A stretch of 5,554 bases of DNA from Planctomycetota bacterium (GTDB lineage: Bacteria > Planctomycetota > Planctomycetia > Isosphaerales > Isosphaeraceae). The position numbers were made by a program, and so were the translations under genes. The notes under the pieces were generated by a model. It made no database searches and was not told where the DNA came from. It saw only the letters and a list, made by a program, of their open reading frames with translations. Location: the NCBI GenBank assembly GCA_021778575.1, contig JAJYCH010000369.1:1-5554 (forward strand), in the 5' to 3' direction. Below, piece after piece: positions 1 to 5,554 of the stretch (within the stretch, counting starts at the first letter, position 1; every line of letters begins with the position of its first letter).

Positions 1-2
1 AC

Positions 3-293
3 AACGCGGCGAGGGTCTACTGCCAGGCTGCGGCCTGCCTGGAATCTTCACCCCAGAAGAACCAGCGGATGCTTGCCGAGGCCGAGCGTTATCGAGCCGA
101 GGCGCTTCGGCTCCTGGCCCGGGCCATCGAGCTTTGTCCCGAAGGGGATCGCCCGAAGTTCTGGAACGATTTTGTCTGCAAGGATAGCTCGCTCGACCTG
201 ATCCGCCGGACCAGGTCGTTTGCCACGCTGGGGGGTCGGATCAGCGCCGGTCGAGCTTCGATGGGCTCTCGGCAGGAAGGAACGGAAAAGTGA
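3..293 (+). CDS. C-terminal end of a TPR-like protein (5' end outside window)
   Basis: The last 96 residues of a protein whose start lies upstream; the frame is open from the first base of the window to TGA at 291-293. Residues 1-15 (NAARVYCQAAACLES) and the amphipathic helix at about 22-44 (Ala, Glu, Arg and Leu rich, with EALRLLARAIEL) look like a TPR helix pair. They are followed by DSSLDLIRRTRSFATL at 61-76, which resembles the 'DPDLDPLRxxPxFxxL' ending that closes many planctomycete TPR proteins and TPR-bearing Ser/Thr kinases. The last 20 residues are polar and probably disordered. TPR domains mediate protein-protein contacts, usually in the cytoplasm. Whether a kinase domain lies upstream cannot be seen. 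An ATG at 69 is only an internal methionine, because the helix pattern continues before it. The stop overlaps the start of the next gene, so the two are probably cotranscribed and translationally coupled. Confidence 0.75.
   Translation, partial: NAARVYCQAAACLESSPQKNQRMLAEAERYRAEALRLLARAIELCPEGDRPKFWNDFVCKDSSLDLIRRTRSFATLGGRISAGRASMGSRQEGTEK
274..280 (+). promoter_or_regulatory. Shine-Dalgarno-like site for the giant repeat protein
   Basis: AGGAAGG lies 9 bases before the GTG at 290, inside the end of the TPR-like gene. It decides the start. Reading back from 290, the frame is open to a TAG at 185-187 and contains no other ATG, GTG or TTG. The next in-frame ATG at 422 has no purine-rich site before it and would remove the conserved N-terminal box. 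The GTG overlaps the upstream TGA, an arrangement that often allows ribosome re-initiation. Confidence 0.6.
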
Positions 294-430
294 AACCGCG
301 ATTCTCCGATCCAACGGTTCGCGCGAAGCAAAGCCGGAATGGCCGAGGGCGACCGGTCGGAACCGCCGCCCGGTCGGACCGTCGGCTTCCCGCGTTCGAG
401 CGGCTCGAAAACCGTTGCGTGATGAGCGGA
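290..430 (+). other. Planctomycete-type extracellular leader and box
   Basis: Residues 1-35 are rich in Arg, Lys, Ser and Pro and have no hydrophobic core, so this is not a classical Sec signal peptide. Residues 36-47 read FERLENRCVMSG. This fits the LExLExRxLLS-like box at the start of many large planctomycete surface proteins (the Planc_extracel family, from memory). In that group the box sits some 20-50 residues from the N-terminus, just before the mature beta-rich domains, as it does here. Its presence supports the GTG at 290 over the ATG at 422, which codes Met45 inside the box. How the box directs export is not shown by the sequence. Confidence 0.7.
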
Positions 431-3400
431 GCGTCGCTGTTCACCGTCGGCGTGGTCAGCCTGCCGACCGATCCGTCGGTCACTCAGTCGGGCAATCTCA
501 CTCAACCCGGTTCTCAGGAGATCTATCAGGTCACGCTCGACACCCAGGGACTTCTGACCGCGACGGTTCAGCCCTCGGCGGCGCAGACCTTGCTGTCGCT
601 TCAGGACAATCAGGGGCATGTCCTGATCCAGAGCCAGGCCAGCAGCATCGACAGCACGACCGAGCGGATCTCGCAACACCTTCCCGCCGGCCAGTATGAG
701 CTGGTCGTCTCCAATCCCGCCTCGGCGGGCGGATTTCAGCTTTCGACCTCGTTCTCGTCGGCCCTTCCGCCCGGCCAGTCGATCCACGAGACCGAAGGGG
801 CCTATCAGGTGACCACGGCCGACCTGAACGGCGACGGCCACCCCGATCTGGTCGTTCCGGATTATTATTATAATCAAGTCTTGATCAATTATGGCCTCGG
901 CGACGGTACGTTTCAGCCGCCCGTCGCCGTGCCCGTGGGTTCTGGTCCGACCGCTGTTCTCGCGGCTAGCTTGTCGGGCGATGGTCGGCTCGATCTCGTC
1001 GTGGTCGACCGTTTATCCAATGACATCATGATCCTGAAGGGAGATGGTCAGGGAGGCTTTTCGGTCGCGCAAGTGCTTCCCACCCGTCCGGGTCCGGTCA
1101 GTGTGGTCGCGGGCGATTTCTCGGGCGACGGCCGGCTTGATCTGGCCGTCGCCGACAGTCTTGCGAATGGCGTGGAAATCTTCCACAACCTGGGGGATGG
1201 GACATTCGCCGAGGCGAACTGGATCGGGTCGATCCCGAGCCCGTCGGCGTTGACGGTCGCCACGCTCAGCCACGACGGCCACGCCGACCTGGCGGTGAGC
1301 AGCCGCTCGACCGGGCAGCTCATCCTTCTGGATGGGAATGGTCTCGATACCTTTACTCCGTTGAACTATCAACTTTCGGTGGGTCCGGAATGCTCCGGCG
1401 TGATCGCCGCGAACCTCTCCGGCACCGGACTTTCCGATCTGGCCGCGATCAGTCCGGTGACCGGTCTGATCTCGATCTTCGGATACGACGGTTTCGCCTA
1501 TCGTCTCAAGGGAACGATCAACGCGGGCCCGAGCGCCGAATCGATCGTTGCCGGCGACTTCAACGGCGATGGCCGGCTCGATCTGGCGGCGGCGAATTCC
1601 ACATCGAATGACGTCTCCGTGTTTCTCGGCAACGGCAACGACACGTTTGGCTCACCGACGAGTTTCCCGACCGGTTCCGGACCGTTCGGACTGGCGACCG
1701 CCGATTTCAATGGCGATGGATTCGCCGATCTGGTCAGCACGGACACGAACAGCCTGACGGTCTCGGTCCTGATCAACAACGGCAATGCCAGTTTCACGAG
1801 CCCCCCCTTGAAGTCGCCGTCCGCCAGCCCGAACGACGTGGTGGTCGCCGACCTGACGGGTAACGGAATCGACGACCTGCTCGTCCCCGACGCCGGTCTG
1901 GGCCTGGTCGAGGTCTTTCTGGGACGCGGCGATGGGACCTTTCGCGACCCGATCCTGATCCCGGCCGGTTCCGGACCCTCGGATCTGGCCGTGGGCGACT
2001 TCAACGGCGACGGCATCCCCGACATGGCCGTGGTCGATTACTACACGAATACCGTCATGATTTTTCGAGGCGAGGGTGACGGCACGTTCCAGCCGATCCA
2101 GACTCTGGGGACGGCTGATGGGCCGGAATATCTGAAGACGGCCGACCTTGACGGTGATGGTCATCTCGACCTGGTCGTGGCGAACTACCTGGGGAACTCG
2201 ATCGGCGTCTACTACGGGCTCAAGGATGGCACCTTTGCGAATGCCATCACCATTCCCGTGGGCCTTGGTCCGTCGGGGATTTCCATCGGCGACTTCAACG
2301 GCGATGGTCGTCCCGACCTGGCGATTTCCGACTCCGGCTCGAATGACGTGCGCGTCTTTCTGGCGACGGGCCCGCGAAGCTACGCGGCTTCGGTCGCTTA
2401 TCCGGTCGGAGCCCAACCCTGGTTCGTCTCGGCGGGCGACTTCAACAACAATGGTCATCTCGATCTGGTCGTCGCCGATGGTCTTTCCAGTCCGTCGGAA
2501 GTCTCGTTGCTGATCAATAATGGTGATGGAACGTTTCGAGCGCCGGTCAGTCTGGGGGTGGACGGCAGCCCCTATCCGCTCGCGATCGGCGACTTCAACG
2601 GCGACGGGAACCTCGACATCGTTACCGGGAATGATACCACGAACACTCTTTCTGTTTTGATGGGGCATGGCGACGGGACGTTCGCTCCCGAGATTCGGCT
2701 TCCGGCCGGGACCGACCCCTACGGCGTGGCCGTCGGTGATTTCAACCGAGACGGTCATCTCGACATCGTCGACGTCAACTTTCAGTCGAGCACTCTTGAG
2801 ATCGTCTTTGGCAACGGGGATGGGACTTTCACGAATCCGGAGACGATCCCTCTGATCGCTCCGAACCTGCCGACGATCTCGGCCGATCTCGAAGGCAACG
2901 GCGTGCCTCAGGTCCTTGTCGCCAACCCGGAGACCGGGACGATCAACGTCTTCAACAGCCAGGGAGACGGAACCCTCCAGTTGATCAACACGATCGACGT
3001 CGGCGGTAGCCCGTCGGGCCTGGTCGTCGGCGACTTCAACGGCGACGGCCGGCCCGACCTGGCGGTCACCGATGCCAGTCTGGGCGAAGTCCTGATCTTG
3101 CTCGGGCTGGGGAACGGAACCTTCGAGAGTCCGGTTCGCTACCTCGTCGGCAAGTCGCCCCGATCGCCGATCGAGGGGGATTTCAATCATGACGGAATTC
3201 TCGACCTCGCCGTCGCCGACACCGGTTCCAACCAGATTTCCGTGCTTTACGGCTTCGGCGATGGGACGTTCGCGCCGGCTCGTCAGTTTCCGGTCGGCCA
3301 GGAACCGATTTCGCTGGTGATCGGCGGGATCGACTCGCACGGCGATTACCAGTTGGGAACCGTCAACCGGACGTCGAACAACCTCTCATTACTGGTCGGA

Positions 3401-5554
3401 CTGCCCGACGGAAGCTTTATCCCCTACAATTACTCGCTGCCCGGCATCACGACTTCGGCCGTGGTCACCGGCGATTTCAATGGCGACGGCGCCTCCGACG
3501 TGGTTTTTTTCGACGAGCAGACCGGGATCGCTTACGTCGAACTGAACTACGCCAGCGCCATGGAAATCGCCGGCTCTCGCGGTCCGGTCGTCCTGCAACT
3601 CGGCCTGGTGCCCGGGAATTACCTGGTGACTTCGGCCGATCTCGACCACAACGGCCAATCGGACCTGATCCTGGCGAATCTCGACACGGGGTTGATCACG
3701 ATTTGTAGCGACTGGTCGGGCTCGAACTTTCTGAAAACGACGAGTCTTCAGGTCGATGTCAAGATGGCCGGTCTTGCCATCGTGGATCTGAATCACGACG
3801 GTCTCCCCGATATTCTGGTCACCGAGGCCGGAACGGGGCAGGTTGAGACTTATCTGTCGGGCGGCAACGGGATCTTTTCACCGGCTCAGTCGGCGATCCC
3901 GCTGCCGCATCCCTCGCCGCTGGTCTTTCCGCAGTCGCAGCCGGGTGTGACCAACATTGTCAACATTGAAAACAATGGCCAGGTTCTCGAACGATTCGGC
4001 GTCAATGGTTCGACCGCCCAGTTCGAGTCGCCGGTCAACCTGACGCTCGGTACGGACTACTCGATTCGCGACTATGCGATCGTCAATATCGGTGGTGGTC
4101 AGACCTCGGTCGCCTTGCTCCTGACCAATAATCCGACGATCTACATTCAGAGCACGACGAATGTCACGGCCTCGGGTCGCTACCCGATCGCGCTGCCAGT
4201 CGAAGGGAATTACACGAGGGTGGTCGCGGGCGACCTGTTCGGGACCGGACTCGACGACCTTATCTTGATTAACCGAACCCTGAACGAGATCCTCATCTAT
4301 GAGCAGACGTCGAGCGGTGTTTTTCATCTTTTCGGCGATCCGATCCCAGCCGGTTTCGGCCCGACCGACGTGACCCTGGCCAACCTGACTCCCGGCGGAC
4401 TGCCTGACCTGGTGGTGGCCGACGGGTCGTCGGGGACCGTCACTCTCATCAACCGGACCGCCCAGGGGGGCTTCGTGGTGGGGGCGACGTTGCCGGCCGG
4501 TCTGGCGACCGCCGGGACCGTCCTGCTGTCGGGCCTGTTGGTCCGGACGAGCCCCGACGTACCGGTGGGCGTGACTTCCGGCGTCTTCGGGACTTCAGGG
4601 CTCACCGATGTCGCCGTCGTCGAAAATGGGACCGATCGGATTTCGATCCTCCCAGGCTTGCCCGGCGGTGGTCTGGCCGCGCCGAGCCTGGCCTTGACCT
4701 ACCCCACCGGCCTGAACCCGATCCAGGTGATCGCCGCCCCCTTGACCGGCAACGGCCTGCTCGACCTGGTGGTGCTCAACGAGGGAAGTCATGATATTTC
4801 GATCTACCTGAATAATGGCCACGGCGGATTCACCGTGCTTCCTCGGATCGATGCCGGCGACAACCCGACGTCGCTGGCGGTCAGTGACGTCACCGGCGAC
4901 GGTGTTCCCGACCTGGTCGTCAGTAATATCACGGGCGATATCCTGATCCTGGCGGGCAACGGCGATGGCTCGTTCCAGCCCTACCAGCGGGCCGATGGGA
5001 CCGTGAACCTGGCCGTGGGCGACCTGATGGGAAACGGCCAGAACGACTTCGTGCTGACCAACACCTCGCAGGACCTGCTCAGCGTTCAGACCTCGTCCTC
5101 GACCACCGGCTTTCTCCAGGGGCGCGGCAACGGTTTGCTCGCGCCCGGGCCGGTCGCCATCGCCGACATGAACGGCGATGGGATTCCCGACCTGATCGTC
5201 ACCAATACCGGCGGGAACGATGTCCTGGTTTACCTGGGGCTCGGCGGTGGCCAGTTCGCGAGTCCCCAGGAATTTTTCACCGGGACCGAACCCGTCGGCT
5301 TGACGGTGGCCAGCCTCACCGGCAATGGCCTGCCTGATCTGGTCGTGGCGAATTCGGGATCGAACGATATCACGATTCTCCTCGGGTCGATCGGAGCCGA
5401 CGGCCAGTGGACCATGGTTCCGGGGCCGCGATTGAAAGCCGGTAGCCATCCGGTCTCGACCACCGTTGCCCACCTCTACGGCAAGGGCGAACAGGATATC
5501 CTGGTCGTCAATCAGGACAGCAATAGCCTGACCTTGCTCCGGGGTTTGGGGGGC
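290..5554 (+). CDS. Giant secreted FG-GAP/VCBS repeat protein (3' end outside window)
   Basis: One uninterrupted frame of 1755 codons from GTG at 290 to the window end, with no stop, so the protein is longer than what is seen. Residues 1-46 are a basic leader ending in a planctomycete extracellular-protein box. Residues about 65-155 are a small beta-rich PPC-like domain. From about residue 170 there are 32 repeats of about 49 residues, each with a DFNGDGxxDLVVA-type Ca-binding loop, a short strand, and often a GDGTF turn. In FG-GAP/VCBS families such repeats form beta-propeller blades stabilised by Ca2+, in cell-surface or secreted proteins that often act in adhesion. I found only three cysteines (43, 368, 1139), and Asp, Gly, Ser, Thr and Val are abundant, as expected outside the cell. 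No transmembrane segment, protease or glycosidase motif is visible. Anchoring, if any, must lie in the unseen C-terminus. The repeat class is secure; adhesion is inference. Confidence 0.93.
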   Translation, partial: MKPRFSDPTVRAKQSRNGRGRPVGTAARSDRRLPAFERLENRCVMSGASLFTVGVVSLPTDPSVTQSGNLTQPGSQEIYQVTLDTQGLLTATVQPSAAQTLLSLQDNQGHVLIQSQASSIDSTTERISQHLPAGQYELVVSNPASAGGFQLSTSFSSALPPGQSIHETEGAYQVTTADLNGDGHPDLVVPDYYYNQVLINYGLGDGTFQPPVAVPVGSGPTAVLAASLSGDGRLDLVVVDRLSNDIMILKGDGQGGFSVAQVLPTRPGPVSVVAGDFSGDGRLDLAVADSLANGVEIFHNLGDGTFAEANWIGSIPSPSALTVATLSHDGHADLAVSSRSTGQLILLDGNGLDTFTPLNYQLSVGPECSGVIAANLSGTGLSDLAAISPVTGLISIFGYDGFAYRLKGTINAGPSAESIVAGDFNGDGRLDLAAANSTSNDVSVFLGNGNDTFGSPTSFPTGSGPFGLATADFNGDGFADLVSTDTNSLTVSVLINNGNASFTSPPLKSPSASPNDVVVADLTGNGIDDLLVPDAGLGLVEVFLGRGDGTFRDPILIPAGSGPSDLAVGDFNGDGIPDMAVVDYYTNTVMIFRGEGDGTFQPIQTLGTADGPEYLKTADLDGDGHLDLVVANYLGNSIGVYYGLKDGTFANAITIPVGLGPSGISIGDFNGDGRPDLAISDSGSNDVRVFLATGPRSYAASVAYPVGAQPWFVSAGDFNNNGHLDLVVADGLSSPSEVSLLINNGDGTFRAPVSLGVDGSPYPLAIGDFNGDGNLDIVTGNDTTNTLSVLMGHGDGTFAPEIRLPAGTDPYGVAVGDFNRDGHLDIVDVNFQSSTLEIVFGNGDGTFTNPETIPLIAPNLPTISADLEGNGVPQVLVANPETGTINVFNSQGDGTLQLINTIDVGGSPSGLVVGDFNGDGRPDLAVTDASLGEVLILLGLGNGTFESPVRYLVGKSPRSPIEGDFNHDGILDLAVADTGSNQISVLYGFGDGTFAPARQFPVGQEPISLVIGGIDSHGDYQLGTVNRTSNNLSLLVGLPDGSFIPYNYSLPGITTSAVVTGDFNGDGASDVVFFDEQTGIAYVELNYASAMEIAGSRGPVVLQLGLVPGNYLVTSADLDHNGQSDLILANLDTGLITICSDWSGSNFLKTTSLQVDVKMAGLAIVDLNHDGLPDILVTEAGTGQVETYLSGGNGIFSPAQSAIPLPHPSPLVFPQSQPGVTNIVNIENNGQVLERFGVNGSTAQFESPVNLTLGTDYSIRDYAIVNIGGGQTSVALLLTNNPTIYIQSTTNVTASGRYPIALPVEGNYTRVVAGDLFGTGLDDLILINRTLNEILIYEQTSSGVFHLFGDPIPAGFGPTDVTLANLTPGGLPDLVVADGSSGTVTLINRTAQGGFVVGATLPAGLATAGTVLLSGLLVRTSPDVPVGVTSGVFGTSGLTDVAVVENGTDRISILPGLPGGGLAAPSLALTYPTGLNPIQVIAAPLTGNGLLDLVVLNEGSHDISIYLNNGHGGFTVLPRIDAGDNPTSLAVSDVTGDGVPDLVVSNITGDILILAGNGDGSFQPYQRADGTVNLAVGDLMGNGQNDFVLTNTSQDLLSVQTSSSTTGFLQGRGNGLLAPGPVAIADMNGDGIPDLIVTNTGGNDVLVYLGLGGGQFASPQEFFTGTEPVGLTVASLTGNGLPDLVVANSGSNDITILLGSIGADGQWTMVPGPRLKAGSHPVSTTVAHLYGKGEQDILVVNQDSNSLTLLRGLGG
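482..755 (+). other. PPC-like beta-sandwich domain
   Basis: Residues about 65-155 of the giant protein are unlike the repeats that follow. They read as alternating beta strands: a 'YQVTL' strand at 79-83, then LLTATVQP, then TLLSLQDNQGHVLI, and finally LPAGQYELVVSNP near 131-143. The sequence 'xxLPAGxYxLxVxNP' near the end is characteristic of bacterial pre-peptidase C-terminal (PPC) domains and related sandwiches, which are common in secreted proteins. It probably caps or spaces the propeller array. It is assigned by motif shape only, and another small jelly-roll family is possible. Confidence 0.5.
800..5554 (+). repeat. Array of 32 FG-GAP/VCBS repeats, 49-residue (147 bp) period
   Basis: The first Asp (or its substitute) of each DFNGDGxxD loop falls at residues 178, 227, 276, 325, 375, 423, 472, 521, 570, 619, 668, 717, 768, 817, 866, 915, 964, 1013, 1062, 1117, 1166, 1225, 1266, 1315, 1365, 1432, 1484, 1533, 1578, 1626, 1675 and 1728. 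Nineteen of the 31 spacings are exactly 49 and most others differ by only a few residues. A consensus unit is the loop GDFNGDGxxDLVVAN, then a strand such as SNDVSVFLG, then NGDGTF, then a P-x-x-F/I-x-x-G-x-x-P segment leading to the next loop. DxNxDGxxD is an EF-hand-like Ca2+ loop known from integrin FG-GAP blades. If blades close in sevens, the visible array could make four propellers and part of a fifth, but that grouping is a guess. The array continues beyond the window. Confidence 0.9.
3785..4231 (+). repeat. Degenerate section of the repeat array
   Basis: Unit 21 (residue 1166) still has DLNHDGLPD, but the next two units (residues 1225 and 1266) have NIENNG and NIGGGQ in place of the loop and lack the final Asp. 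The canonical type partly returns at residue 1315 (DLFGTGLDD). The total from 1166 to 1315 is 149 residues, close to three periods, so blade spacing is kept although the Ca loop is lost. The frame stays open with no indel, so this is sequence divergence and not a broken gene. These blades may be structural without bound Ca2+. Confidence 0.65.

Noticed and set aside
422..424. ATG as the start of the giant protein
   Set aside because: It has no upstream ribosome binding site and falls inside the conserved FERLENRCVMSG box. The GTG at 290 has an AGGAAGG at good spacing and keeps the leader intact.
220..699. A 159-codon plus-strand frame starting at an ATG-like position within the overlap region
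   Set aside because: It runs out of phase across the end of the TPR-like gene and the start of the giant gene. Its product is Arg/Ser/Pro-rich with no domain, while both overlapped genes have recognisable sequence.
858..878. AT-rich microsatellite-like run (TAT repeats) inside GC-rich sequence
   Set aside because: It simply encodes DYYYN in the first repeat unit; the equivalent position in unit 9 encodes DYYTN with GC-richer codons. It is too short to be a promoter or origin signal.
1652..3340. A 562-codon open frame on the minus strand
   Set aside because: It lies wholly opposite the FG-GAP array and its product repeats VAVEVAD-like words, which are just the reverse complement of the GACTTCAACGGCGAC loop cores. 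It has no recognisable domain. Long stop-free antisense frames are expected opposite GC-rich repetitive coding DNA.
4595..5473. A 292-codon minus-strand frame, with similar ones at 3389-3796, 3878-4327, 1013-1372 and 89-877
   Set aside because: All are antisense to the continuous plus-strand repeat frame, are rich in Arg, Asp, Gln and Val echoes of the repeat, and show no family resemblance.
1..5554. CRISPR array, tRNA, rRNA, insertion sequence or terminator
   Set aside because: The only regular repeats are coding and in frame, with no short palindromic repeats and spacers. No tRNA- or rRNA-like stretch, transposase frame, flanking inverted repeats or hairpin with a T-run was seen by eye on either strand.

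Overview
The window is GC-rich and tightly packed. It looks like a piece of a planctomycete chromosome, most likely from the Isosphaeraceae/Gemmataceae side of the phylum. Two things suggest this. The large gene opens with the arginine-rich, non-hydrophobic N-terminus and the 'FERLENRCVMS' box typical of planctomycete extracellular proteins. The gene before it ends like the TPR-type proteins, often protein kinases, that are abundant in these bacteria. The assignment rests on protein style, not on a marker gene.

Layout: bases 1-293 hold the 3' end of a TPR-like gene on the + strand. Its stop codon overlaps the GTG start of a second + strand gene in a GTGA arrangement. That second gene fills the rest of the window, from 290 to the last base, as one uninterrupted frame of 1755 codons with no stop, so its C-terminus lies outside. 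There is no intergenic DNA, no RNA gene and no mobile element or CRISPR array, and nothing on the minus strand is convincing.

The giant protein has three parts. Residues 1-46 are a planctomycete export-type leader. Residues about 65-155 are a small beta-rich domain resembling bacterial pre-peptidase C-terminal (PPC) domains. From about residue 170 onward there are 32 visible FG-GAP/VCBS-type repeats, with a 49-residue (147 bp) period and Ca-binding loops of the type DFNGDGxxD. This is the architecture of a very large extracellular or surface beta-propeller protein, plausibly adhesive, but no specific ligand or enzyme activity can be read from it.

The most notable points are the regularity of the 49-residue period over about 1550 residues, the erosion of Ca ligands towards the C-terminus, and the translational overlap of a presumably cytoplasmic TPR protein with a giant exported repeat protein. 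I see no clearly new biological system here. It is best read as one very large member of a known repeat class.
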